A stretch of DNA of 64,000 nucleotides from Sulfuritalea sp. (GTDB taxonomy: Bacteria > Pseudomonadota > Gammaproteobacteria > Burkholderiales > Rhodocyclaceae), in contig JADJVS010000016.1 in assembly GCA_016710465.1 (NCBI GenBank), forward strand, positions 930,001 through 994,000, written 5' to 3'. Below the pieces are notes generated by a model. That model saw only the letters and a list, made by a program, of their open reading frames with translations, did not search any database and had not been told where the DNA came from. Positions 29,623 through 37,337 of this stretch are shown piece by piece. The position numbers and the translations under genes were made by a program. Numbering within the stretch: position 1 is the stretch's first letter; each line of letters begins with the position of its first letter.

Positions 29623-30063
29623 CAAGGCGGCGCCGTGCAAAAGTCGGCGCTGGCGACACGGCGTTCCGGAAAATCGGAGCGCCGTTTTTCATTGACCTTC
29701 CCTAAAGGGCGGGATTGCCTTGTTCTTGCCGGCAAGCCACCGGATTCCACCAACGCGGGACGACGCATGAACCACTTCGGCCCACATTGGACCGTGACGA
29801 ACGCCAAAGGAAATTCTTTTAGAATATTAGGAAAATCAAAAATAAGCCTGTCGATAAGCCAATCACAATATTCTTTTACCCCTTGAGACAGCCCCTGCAA
29901 TAATCACCCCACTAGCATTAGTGACGCTGGCAAAGCGTCGCGTTCGGGGAGATGGGCAAAGCGTGGATCGCCGCCAGCGAGTGCGGTGCCTTGCCTGCCA
30001 TTTCCATTGACTCAAAATCGAAGCATTTGCCGTCTCGGCAAATGATCAATTTGGATTTGAACA
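29623..30063. other. Long leader between aceB and the multiheme cytochrome gene (441 bp)
   Basis: After the aceB terminator comes an AT-rich patch (about 29810-29880) with inverted octamers AGAATATT (29821) and AATATTCT (29867). It is followed by several short hairpins: ACGCT/AGCGT around GGCAA (29924-29938), a GGCAA/TTGCC pairing (29955-29995) enclosing CCGC/GCGG, and ATTTGCCG/CGGCAAAT (30025-30043) just before the start codon. This suggests a structured 5' leader. No known riboswitch class could be matched convincingly. Confidence 0.5.
29658..29690 (+). terminator. Intrinsic terminator of aceB
   Basis: An 11-bp stem (29658-29668 with 29675-29685, one G-U pair) has a six-base loop and a T run. 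It starts 36 bases past the aceB stop. Confidence 0.82.
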
Positions 30064-31770
30064 ATGGCTGACGAAAACCGGAAGAGCGAAGGCAAGCAGG
30101 GCTTCATCGACTCCCTGCTCAATCCCCCAAAATGTTCCATGCTGCGCATGATCGTGATCGGCATTGTCGGCGGCATCGTGATCTGGGGCGGACTCAATAT
30201 GGGCATGGAATATACCAATCGCTCCGATTTCTGCATGTCCTGCCATGAAATGACGATTCCCTTCGAGGAATTGAAGAAGACGGTCCACTACAAGAATCGC
30301 AGCGGCACGACGGTACAGTGTGCCGACTGCCACGTCGCCAGCAGCAAGACTCCCACGGACTACATGTTCAAGTCCTTCCAGAAACTGATCGCGGCACGCG
30401 ACGTTATCGGCCACATCAAGGGCACGCTCGACACGCCGGAGAAATTCGAGGAACACCGCTTGGTCATGGCCGAACGCGTCTGGGAGCGCATGAAGGATCG
30501 CGATTCGAAGGAATGCCGCAACTGCCACGACTTCAAGACCATGGACCCGGCGAAGCAGAAGGATCGCTCGGTGACCAAACACGAAGGCGCGATCGAGGAT
30601 GGCAAGACTTGCATCGACTGCCACAAGGGCATTGCGCATAAGCCGGTCCATCTTAAACAGGACAAGGCGCAAGCTCAGCAGGCAGCCGCGCCGGCGGCGC
30701 AGCCGGAAAGCGCGGCTCCTGCAAAGGCTGAAGATAAGCCGGCCGCTCCGGCAACGTCACCGGCCCTGGCAGTCGCCGCGGCCACCACCGCAATGGCCAC
30801 CGCCGCCACGACCGCGATGACAACGGCGGCGACCGCCGCGGGAACGGCTGCCGCAACCGCAGCGACTAGCGTTGCCGCGGCGACCAAGCCAGCCAAGACC
30901 GAATCCACGGCGGGTTCCGTCACGGCGCTGGACTGGAGCAAGATTCCGGCGCGCCAGATCAAGGTCTTTTATCCCGGTCAGGCGGGCCTGGAATGGATCA
31001 TGAACAAGGCCGACCACTCCTCGGCCGCAGACATCGTCGAAAAGAAGCGCGCCTGCGCCAAGTGTCACGAAGGCGATGCCAACGAAGTCGGTACCGCCAT
31101 CGTCACCGGCAAGCCGGTCGGCGTTTCGAAGACCGTGATGGAACCTACACCGCCCGCCGGCAAGGTGGGTTTCATACCCGTCACGTTCCAGGCCACCCAT
31201 GACGACAACAAGATCTATTTCCGCTTTGAATGGGTGCCCCCGAAGAATGGAGACAAAAAGCTGGACCCGAAGAACGAGGTCAAGCTGACCATGATGTTCG
31301 ACGGCGGCGGCACCGTGGAAGGCAGCGAACTCAATGGCTGCTGGGGTACCTGCCACGTGGACCTGCGCACCATGAAGGACGCCAAGGACGACAAGAAGAC
31401 CAAGTACATTGCCGGCGCCGATCTCGCCAGCGGCAAGTTCATGGACTTGATCCAATACCGCAGCGGCAAGGGGCAGTCGCCCGTCGATGGCTGGGTGGAT
31501 AGCGAGCGCCACATGGACGGTGGCAAGAGCCAGTTGAAGGCCGACGGCAAAAAGGAGGGCAACAAGTGGGTTGTCATATTCGAGCGCAACAAGGCGGGTG
31601 GCGGCAAGGGAGACCATGCCATTTCGGCCGACAAGGTGTATAACTTCGGCTTCGCGCTGCATGAGGACTACACCAATGCCCGATTCCACTATGTTTCGCT
31701 GGGCTATCAGTTCGGCCTCGACAAACCCAATCCGGGCGTGAAGAACTACATCGACATACAGAAGCAGTAA
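30064..31770 (+). CDS. Multiheme cytochrome: NapC/NirT-type domain fused to ethylbenzene-dehydrogenase-like heme domain
   Basis: 568 residues with two joined parts. Residues 1-200 resemble NapC/NirT/NrfH quinol dehydrogenases: one membrane helix (about 27-48), then four CxxCH sites at 57, 86, 151 and 183. The first reads CMSCHEM, as in NrfH, where that Met ligates heme 1. A low-complexity Ala/Thr/Pro linker spans about 202-275. Residues 285-568 resemble the heme-binding domain of ethylbenzene dehydrogenase/DMSO-reductase-type gamma subunits, with a fifth CxxCH at 331 and an unusual CX3CH (CWGTCH) at 426. It should take electrons from quinol to the periplasm or the reverse. It lies 52 bases upstream of fccA-like and fccB-like genes. 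Domain calls are from motifs; the physiological partner is inference. Confidence 0.82.
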   Translation: MADENRKSEGKQGFIDSLLNPPKCSMLRMIVIGIVGGIVIWGGLNMGMEYTNRSDFCMSCHEMTIPFEELKKTVHYKNRSGTTVQCADCHVASSKTPTDYMFKSFQKLIAARDVIGHIKGTLDTPEKFEEHRLVMAERVWERMKDRDSKECRNCHDFKTMDPAKQKDRSVTKHEGAIEDGKTCIDCHKGIAHKPVHLKQDKAQAQQAAAPAAQPESAAPAKAEDKPAAPATSPALAVAAATTAMATAATTAMTTAATAAGTAAATAATSVAAATKPAKTESTAGSVTALDWSKIPARQIKVFYPGQAGLEWIMNKADHSSAADIVEKKRACAKCHEGDANEVGTAIVTGKPVGVSKTVMEPTPPAGKVGFIPVTFQATHDDNKIYFRFEWVPPKNGDKKLDPKNEVKLTMMFDGGGTVEGSELNGCWGTCHVDLRTMKDAKDDKKTKYIAGADLASGKFMDLIQYRSGKGQSPVDGWVDSERHMDGGKSQLKADGKKEGNKWVVIFERNKAGGGKGDHAISADKVYNFGFALHEDYTNARFHYVSLGYQFGLDKPNPGVKNYIDIQKQ

Positions 31771-31822
31771 GGCGACAGGCAATTTTTCTGCAGTACATTC
31801 ATCAAACTCAGGAGGAGACACT

Positions 31823-32401
31823 ATGATGATGAAGTGGAAAGGATGGGCGCTGGCCACCGGCGTCCTGGCGATATCCGCGCTGGCTCAGGCGGCACCGCCC
31901 TCGGCGGCGATGCTGTCGAATGCCTGTGCCGGTTGTCACGGCACAAACGGCGGCAGCGCGGGTCCGACCATGCCCAGCTTGGCCAGCCAGTCCAAGGAGG
32001 CCATCGAGGTCGCGATGAAGAAATTCAAGAGCGGCGAACGGGCGTCCACCGTCATGGGCCGCCTTGCCAAGGGATACAGCGATGGCGAAATCAAGGCGAT
32101 TGCCGAGTTCTTCTCCAAGCAAAAGCTCCATGTCACGGCTCAGGCGGTCGATGCAGGCAAGGTGAAGAAGGGTGCCAGTCTGCAGGAATCCAACTGTGGC
32201 CGCTGCCACATCGAGGATGGCAAGGAAGGCAAGGACGATACTCCGGTGATGGCCAGCCAGTGGCTGCCTTACATGCAGATGCAGATGGCCGACTATCTGT
32301 CGGGCAAGCGCAAAATGCCGGAAAAGATGAAGGAGAAGGTCGATCCGATGTCCAAGGAAGACCTAGAGGCTCTCCTGCACTTCTACGCCAGCGTTAAATA
32401 A
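31823..32401 (+). CDS. fccA: Diheme cytochrome c, probable sulfide dehydrogenase cytochrome subunit (FccA-like)
   Basis: 192-residue periplasmic cytochrome. A signal peptide ends near QAAPPSA. Two heme sites, CAGCH (about residue 35) and CGRCH (about 131), split it into two class I c domains with candidate Met ligands (TVMGRLAKGY and the MQMQM/KMPEKM region). A GGAGG site precedes a run of three ATG codons. It is immediately upstream of an FccB-type flavoprotein, so it is read as the cytochrome subunit of flavocytochrome c; a general c4-like carrier is the alternative. Confidence 0.8.
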   Translation: MMMKWKGWALATGVLAISALAQAAPPSAAMLSNACAGCHGTNGGSAGPTMPSLASQSKEAIEVAMKKFKSGERASTVMGRLAKGYSDGEIKAIAEFFSKQKLHVTAQAVDAGKVKKGASLQESNCGRCHIEDGKEGKDDTPVMASQWLPYMQMQMADYLSGKRKMPEKMKEKVDPMSKEDLEALLHFYASVK

Positions 32402-32415
32402 TCGGGGGAGATGAC

Positions 32416-33696
32416 ATGACACTGGATCGCAGAAGTTTTCTGAAATTGGTCGGCGCCGGCGCCGGCGCGGCGGGGCTGCCGATGATCGGCCGTGCCGCCG
32501 AACTGATGCCCAAGGGCGCCAAGCGCGTGGTGGTGGTCGGCGGCGGCTATGGCGGCACCATCGCCGCCAAGTACATTCGCATGATGGACAAGAGCATCGA
32601 AGTGGTGATGATCGAACGCAACGATCATTTCATTTCTTGCCCGTTCAGCAACCTGTACATCGGAGGCATCCTCAAGGACCTCAGCCCGCTGACCATCAAG
32701 TACGACAAACTGGCCGCCAACCACGGCATCAAGGTCGTCCAGGCCGAAGTCACGGCCATCGACCCGGCGGCCAAGGTGGTCACCACCAGCAAGGGCACCG
32801 TCAGCTACGACCGCCTGGTGCTCTCGCCCGGCATCGATTTCCGTCTCGAAGACATGAAGGGCTACGACGCCGCCGCCATGGAAATAATGCCCCACGCGTG
32901 GAAGGCCGGCCCCCAGACCGTGCTGCTGAGAAAGCAGCTCGAAGCGATGAAGGACGGCGGCACCGTCGTGCTTTCCGTACCGCTCTCGCCCTTCCGCTGC
33001 CCGCCCGGCCCCTACGAGCGGACCAGCATGATTGCCCACTACCTGAAGGCCCACAAGCCGAAGTCGAAAATCGTCGTCCTCGACGCCAACCCGGCGATTG
33101 CTTCCAAGGGCCCACTGTTCACCAAGGGTTGGAAGGACAACTACGCGGGCATCATCGACTATCGTCCAGCCAAGAAGGTGACCGAAGTGGACGCCGGAAA
33201 GATGACGGTTCTGATCGAAGGCCTCGAAGACGTGAAGGGCGATGTGGTGAACGTCATACCGCCGCAGCGTGCCGGGCAAATCGCGGTTGCCGCGGGTCTG
33301 GTCGGTGACGACAAGAACTGGTGCCCGGTGAATCCGAACACCTTCGAGTCGACCAAGCAGGCTGGCATTCACGTCATCGGCGATGCATCGAACGCCGGTG
33401 CGATGCCGAAGTCGGGCTATTCGGCCAACTCCGAAGCCAAGATTTGCGCGACCAACATCGTTGCACTGATGAATGGCAAGGAACTGACTGACATGTCGGG
33501 CATCAACACCTGCTACAGCTACATCACCGACAAGGAGGCTGTCAGCGTCGCTGCGGTGTATGCCGCCAAGGACGGCAAGATCGTCGCCGTGCCGAACTCG
33601 GGCGGCGTGTCCCCGGCGGATTTCTCGGCCGCCAAGATGGAGGCGATTTTCGCCGAAAGCTGGCTGAAGAACATCCTTACCGAGATGTCGACCTGA
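32416..33696 (+). CDS. fccB: Flavocytochrome c sulfide dehydrogenase flavoprotein subunit (FccB-like)
   Basis: 426-residue flavoprotein that in known systems oxidises sulfide and passes electrons to its cytochrome partner. A Tat signal (RRSFLK, 5-10) directs it to the periplasm. The FAD fold begins at VVVVGGGYGG (38-47). Cys75 in ISCPFSN corresponds to the cysteine that covalently holds FAD. Cys195 (RCPPGPYER) and Cys366 (NTCYS) match the redox-active pair. A GGGGGAG site precedes the ATG, 14 bases after the diheme gene. A role in thiosulfate oxidation (SoxF) or other sulfur compounds cannot be excluded; no sox genes are visible. Confidence 0.87.
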   Translation: MTLDRRSFLKLVGAGAGAAGLPMIGRAAELMPKGAKRVVVVGGGYGGTIAAKYIRMMDKSIEVVMIERNDHFISCPFSNLYIGGILKDLSPLTIKYDKLAANHGIKVVQAEVTAIDPAAKVVTTSKGTVSYDRLVLSPGIDFRLEDMKGYDAAAMEIMPHAWKAGPQTVLLRKQLEAMKDGGTVVLSVPLSPFRCPPGPYERTSMIAHYLKAHKPKSKIVVLDANPAIASKGPLFTKGWKDNYAGIIDYRPAKKVTEVDAGKMTVLIEGLEDVKGDVVNVIPPQRAGQIAVAAGLVGDDKNWCPVNPNTFESTKQAGIHVIGDASNAGAMPKSGYSANSEAKICATNIVALMNGKELTDMSGINTCYSYITDKEAVSVAAVYAAKDGKIVAVPNSGGVSPADFSAAKMEAIFAESWLKNILTEMST

Positions 33697-33716
33697 TCGA
33701 AGCGATTCGCACCAAG

Positions 33717-33748
33717 AACAAAACCCCGCTTCGGCGGGTTTTTGTTTT
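33717..33748 (+). terminator. Intrinsic terminator of the fcc cluster
   Basis: A GC-rich hairpin with a TTCG loop is followed by TTTTTGTTTTT, about 20 bases past the fccB-like stop. The left-hand A run also lets it act on the convergent cytochrome transcript. Confidence 0.82.
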
Positions 33749-33784
33749 TGGCCTGATTGACCGCGACAACGCGTCGACCTTCCC

Positions 33785-34399
33785 CTACTGCAAGCCACCG
33801 ATGTATACCGCCACGGCCCTGGTTTCCAGTTCGGTGAGCTTTGACGCGATCGAGTGCATGATTGAATTGTCGTTGGTGCGCGCGCGGCGGTTGAATTCCT
33901 TCAACTGCGTTTCGATGTAGGCCGGATGCTGCCCGGCGAGGCGGGGCAGTTGCGCCGTGCCGAGACCGCCAGGACCGTGGCAGGAAGCACAAGCCGCCAC
34001 GCCGGAATAGCCGTTGCCGCGCTGATAGATGTACTTTCCCACTGCGGCAAGATCTGTATCGCCAGGCTGTCGCGCACCCGCCTTCCTGCCGGCGAAGTAC
34101 GCCGCCAGTTCGACTATCACATCATCGTTGAGATCCTTGGCCATATCGGTCATCGTCTCGCTCCGGCGACGACCATCGCGAAAATCTTTCAGTTGCTTGA
34201 CCAGGTAATCCGGATGCTGCGCGGCGATGCGCGGGTACACGGCGCTGGCACTTTCGCCTTCGGCTCCGTGGCACAAGGCGCAGCGCGACTGGATGATCGC
34301 TGCAACGCGCGGCGCGGGCGCCGGCGACGAGGCGGCAGTCGCCGGTAGCGCAACCACGAACAGTGCGACTCCAACCAGGGATAGGAAAGACCGGATCAT
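33785..34399 (-). CDS. Diheme cytochrome c4-type
   Basis: 204-residue periplasmic protein with a signal peptide (cleaved near ATAASS) and two similar c domains, heme sites CALCH (about residue 40) and CASCH (about 137). Both domains carry the c4-type pattern RIAAQHPDYLVKQLKDFR / RLAGQHPAYIETQLKEFN, and each has a downstream Met (TMTDMA, SIMHSIA). Cytochromes c4 carry electrons to terminal oxidases. It is convergent with the fcc-like genes and could accept their electrons. Confidence 0.88.
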   Translation of the reverse strand: MIRSFLSLVGVALFVVALPATAASSPAPAPRVAAIIQSRCALCHGAEGESASAVYPRIAAQHPDYLVKQLKDFRDGRRRSETMTDMAKDLNDDVIVELAAYFAGRKAGARQPGDTDLAAVGKYIYQRGNGYSGVAACASCHGPGGLGTAQLPRLAGQHPAYIETQLKEFNRRARTNDNSIMHSIASKLTELETRAVAVYIGGLQ

Positions 34400-34416
34400 T
34401 CGGGCTGCCCTGAAAG

Positions 34417-34875
34417 CTATCCCGCGATCCCGGTGCTGCCAAACCCGCTCGCACCACGCTCGCTCGCCGGAAAATCGTCGACGACATTGAACTTCACCTG
34501 AACCACGGGAACGACGACCAGTTGCGCAAGGCGATCCAGCGGATTCAAGGTGAATGTGTCGTGGCCGCGATTCCAGGTCGAAACGAATATCTCCCCCTGG
34601 TAATCCGAGTCGATCAGACCGACCAGGTTACCCAGCACGATTCCATGCTTGTGTCCGAGGCCGGAACGCGGAAGGATCATTGCCGCGTAACCCGGGTCGG
34701 CCAGGTGCACGGCCATTCCCGTTGGCACCAGTATGGTTTCTCCGGGATGGATCTTAAGTGCCACGTCAATGCACGCCCGCAGGTCAACGCCTGCGGAGCC
34801 TGCCGTGGCATAGGCCGGCATGTAGCGTTCATCCTTGAGGCGGGCGTCAAGTATCTTCAGGTCGATCGTGGCCAC
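34417..34875 (-). CDS. dut: Deoxyuridine 5'-triphosphate nucleotidohydrolase
   Basis: 152-residue trimeric dUTPase that removes dUTP and makes dUMP. The five family motifs are visible: AGSAGVDLRA, PRSGLGHKHG, GLIDSDYQGEI, RLAQLVVVPV, and the C-terminal ERGASGFGSTG lid. The start is a GTG with GGAG seven bases upstream, one base beyond the coaBC stop; upstream in-frame codons lie inside coaBC and have no similarity. coaBC-dut linkage is widespread. Confidence 0.96.
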   Translation of the reverse strand: MATIDLKILDARLKDERYMPAYATAGSAGVDLRACIDVALKIHPGETILVPTGMAVHLADPGYAAMILPRSGLGHKHGIVLGNLVGLIDSDYQGEIFVSTWNRGHDTFTLNPLDRLAQLVVVPVVQVKFNVVDDFPASERGASGFGSTGIAG

Positions 34876-34876
34876 G

Positions 34877-36064
34877 TCATTTCTCCAGCAGGGCGGCGAT
34901 ATGCGCAACGATGCCACGCGCCACCTCCCGCTTGTCCGCCGGCGGCAAGGGGTGCGCACCATGCACATCAAACATGGTTACCGTGTTGTTGTCGCCACCC
35001 AGGCTGTCTTGTACCAGGTTGCCCACGACAAGGCCCAGCTTCTTGGCAACGCGCTTGCCCTCGGCGTACTTCGCCAGGTCACGGCTCTCGGCGGCAAAGC
35101 CAACACAAAATGGCGCATTGGGTTTCGCGGCCACTTCGGCGAGGATGTCGGGATTGGCCTCGAGTTCCAGCGTGACGCCACCGGCGCCCTTTTTTATCTT
35201 GTGATCGGACGCATTTGCCGGACGGTAATCGGCAACGGCGGCCACGCCAATGAAAATGTCCTGACCGGGCAACGCGGAGATCACCGCGTCGCGCATTTCA
35301 AGGGCGCTGCGCACGTCGCGGCGAATGACGCCTCGGGGCGCGGCCAGCGACGTCGGCCCTGCCACCAGCGTGACCTCGGCGCCAGCCGCCGTGCAGGCTC
35401 GGGCGAGAGCAAATCCCATCTTGCCTGAGCTCAGGTTGGTCAGCCCGCGCACAGGATCGAGCGCCTCGAAGGTCGGTCCGGCCGTCATCAATACCCGCTT
35501 CCCCGCCAGGCACTTGGGTTGCAGGGTTGCCGCAAGCTCCTCCAGCAATTCGGCGGCCTCCAGCATCCGGCCATCGCCGACCTCTCCGCAGGCCTGGTCA
35601 CCGTGAGCCGGGCCAAGTATGCCTACGCCATCGGCACGCAGTTGCACAACATTGCGTCGCGTGGCCGGGTTCTCCCACATCTGGCGATTCATCGCCGGCG
35701 CCACCAACAGATTGCAATCGCGAGCGAGGCACAGGGTCGATAACAGGTCGTCGGCAAACCCGTGCGCCAGCTTGGCAAGGAAATCGGCAGTGGCCGGAGC
35801 CACCAGCAAGGCATCGGCACCGCGCGTGAGATCAATGTGGGCCATGCCATTGTCCATGCGCTCGTCCCAGAGCGTCTGCCAGACGCGCCGCCCGGTGAGC
35901 GCCTGAAAGGTCGCGGGGCCGATGAACTGGGCCCCGGCCGCGGTGAGCACGACATCAACAGCAGCCCCCGCCTTGACCAGCAGGCGAACCAGTTCGGCCG
36001 CCTTGTAGGCCGCCACCCCGCCGGTCACCCCCAGCACGACGCGCCTGCCCTGAAATTCGCTCAT
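34877..36064 (-). CDS. coaBC: Bifunctional phosphopantothenoylcysteine decarboxylase / phosphopantothenate-cysteine ligase
   Basis: 395-residue fusion for two steps of coenzyme A synthesis. The N-terminal flavin decarboxylase half (CoaC) opens with VVLGVTGGVAAYKAAEL and contains the active-site APAMNRQMWENPA. The C-terminal ligase half (CoaB) starts near residue 185 with VLMTAGPTFEALDPVRGLTN and NLSSGKMG. The start MSEFQGRRVV is chosen by similarity; an open frame extends far upstream into radC on the opposite strand. It is divergent from radC with a 45-base gap. Confidence 0.97.
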   Translation of the reverse strand: MSEFQGRRVVLGVTGGVAAYKAAELVRLLVKAGAAVDVVLTAAGAQFIGPATFQALTGRRVWQTLWDERMDNGMAHIDLTRGADALLVAPATADFLAKLAHGFADDLLSTLCLARDCNLLVAPAMNRQMWENPATRRNVVQLRADGVGILGPAHGDQACGEVGDGRMLEAAELLEELAATLQPKCLAGKRVLMTAGPTFEALDPVRGLTNLSSGKMGFALARACTAAGAEVTLVAGPTSLAAPRGVIRRDVRSALEMRDAVISALPGQDIFIGVAAVADYRPANASDHKIKKGAGGVTLELEANPDILAEVAAKPNAPFCVGFAAESRDLAKYAEGKRVAKKLGLVVGNLVQDSLGGDNNTVTMFDVHGAHPLPPADKREVARGIVAHIAALLEK

Positions 36065-36109
36065 GACATTAAAATCCCGCCAATCGGCAACCAGCGGGGA
36101 TTCTAAACC

Positions 36110-36790
36110 ATGGCCATACGCGATTGGCCCGAGGCTGAGCGCCCGCGCGAGCGGCTTGCCAGACAGGGCGCCGCCGCACTGTCTGACGCGGAACTGCTGG
36201 CGATCTTCCTGCGCGTCGGCCTGCCCGGAAAAAGCGCCGTCGACCTGGCTCGCGAACTTCTGGAAAGCTTCGGAGGCGACCTCGCCAGCCTGGCCTATTC
36301 GAGTCCCCGCGAATTGGCCCGCCTGCGTGGTATCGGTCCGGCCAAGGCGGCCCAGTTGTCGGCCGCGCTGGAGCTTGCTCGCCGGGCGCTGGCATCTCCC
36401 ATGAAGGCAAGGGACGCGCTCGCGTCGCCCGAGGCGGTCCGCGACTGGTTGCGCCTCAAACTGGGAAATATTCCCCATGAGGTTTTCCTGGCGTTGTGGC
36501 TGGATGCCCAGAATCGACTGATCGTCAGCGAGGAGCTGTTTCGCGGCACCCTTACGCAAACCAGCGTCTATCCCCGCGAGGTGGTCAAACGCGCTCTGGA
36601 GCACAACGCCGGAGCCGTCATCCTGGCCCACAATCATCCGTCCGGGCTAGCCGAGCCATCGCGCGCCGATGAAGTGCTTACTTCCTCGCTAAAACTGGCA
36701 CTGTCGATGGTTGACGTCAAACTGCTGGATCACTTCATCGTCGCCGGCAGCGCCAGGCCACTATCCTTCGCCGAACGCGGATTGCTCTAA
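36110..36790 (+). CDS. radC: RadC family JAB1/MPN-domain protein
   Basis: 226-residue protein with an N-terminal helix-hairpin-helix region (RLRGIGPAKAAQL, about 71-83) and a C-terminal JAB/MPN domain. Metal ligands are visible: the HNHPSG motif (His174, His176) and Asp187, with Glu124 as the likely catalytic acid. The function of RadC is unresolved; the once-assigned repair role is not supported in E. coli. No clear ribosome site precedes the ATG. It is divergent from coaBC and lies just upstream of rpmB. Confidence 0.93.
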   Translation: MAIRDWPEAERPRERLARQGAAALSDAELLAIFLRVGLPGKSAVDLARELLESFGGDLASLAYSSPRELARLRGIGPAKAAQLSAALELARRALASPMKARDALASPEAVRDWLRLKLGNIPHEVFLALWLDAQNRLIVSEELFRGTLTQTSVYPREVVKRALEHNAGAVILAHNHPSGLAEPSRADEVLTSSLKLALSMVDVKLLDHFIVAGSARPLSFAERGLL

Positions 36791-36862
36791 AAAGATCTGT
36801 GTTTTCCCTGGATTCTTTGTTAAACTAGCGAGCTTTGCAAAATCTGCATTCAGGAGCATCAC

Positions 36863-37099
36863 ATGTCTCGCGTTTGTCAAGTGACGGGCAAGGCCCCGAT
36901 GGTCGGGAACAACGTTTCCCACGCCAACAACAAGACCAAGCGTCGCTTTCTGCCGAATCTGCACAGCCGCCGCTTCTGGATCGAATCCGAGAATCGCTGG
37001 GTCAGCCTGCGCGTATCCAACGCTGGCCTGCGCACCATCGAGAAGAAGGGCATCGACGTTGTCCTCGCCGAGCTGCGTGAGCGCGGCGAGCGCGTTTAA
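36863..37099 (+). CDS. rpmB: 50S ribosomal protein L28
   Basis: 78-residue ribosomal protein with the standard opening MSRVCQVTGKAPMVGNNVSHA. An AGGAG site precedes the ATG. It forms the usual rpmB-rpmG pair, 15 bases from the L33 start. Only one cysteine is present, so this is the zinc-free form. Confidence 0.97.
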   Translation: MSRVCQVTGKAPMVGNNVSHANNKTKRRFLPNLHSRRFWIESENRWVSLRVSNAGLRTIEKKGIDVVLAELRERGERV

Positions 37100-37114
37100 T
37101 CAGGAGATAGGAAC

Positions 37115-37282
37115 ATGGCCAAGGGCGGACGCGAAAAGATCAAGCTGGAATCCACCGCGGGGACGGGGCATTTCTACACCACCACCAAAAACAAGAAAAC
37201 CACGCCGGGGAAGCTGGAGTTCCTGAAATACGACCCGAAAGCGCGCAAGCACGTCGCCTACAAGGAAGTCAAGCTGAAATAA
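37115..37282 (+). CDS. rpmG: 50S ribosomal protein L33
   Basis: 55-residue ribosomal protein beginning MAKGGREKIKLES and ending KHVAYKEVKLK. It has no cysteines, so it is the zinc-independent form. A GGAG site precedes the ATG. It ends the rpmB operon at a strong terminator shared with the convergent rnr gene. Confidence 0.96.
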   Translation: MAKGGREKIKLESTAGTGHFYTTTKNKKTTPGKLEFLKYDPKARKHVAYKEVKLK

Positions 37283-37295
37283 GGACGGGAAACTC

Positions 37296-37331
37296 CAACA
37301 AAAAAACCCGCCGAGGCGGGTTTTTTTGTTG
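37296..37331. terminator. Bidirectional intrinsic terminator (rpmG / rnr)
   Basis: A short GC stem (CCCGCC / GGCGGG) with a GA loop is flanked by a seven-A run on one side and a seven-T run on the other, between the convergent rpmG and rnr stops. Confidence 0.88.
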
Positions 37332-37337
37332 TCCCGA

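Noticed and set aside
29924..29995. Possible c-di-GMP (GEMM) riboswitch before the multiheme cytochrome gene
   Set aside because: GCAAAGC segments are present, but the paired helices and tetraloop-receptor layout of the class could not be drawn, so it is reported only as a structured leader.
30871..30890. Low-complexity Ala/Thr linker of the cytochrome fusion as a sign of a frameshift or chimeric assembly
   Set aside because: The frame is continuous, codon use is uniform, and such linkers are common between heme domains, so a genuine fusion is preferred.
32383..33798. A 471-codon open frame antisense to the FccB-like gene
   Set aside because: Same kind of antisense artefact; the sense frame has Tat signal, FAD fold and conserved cysteines.
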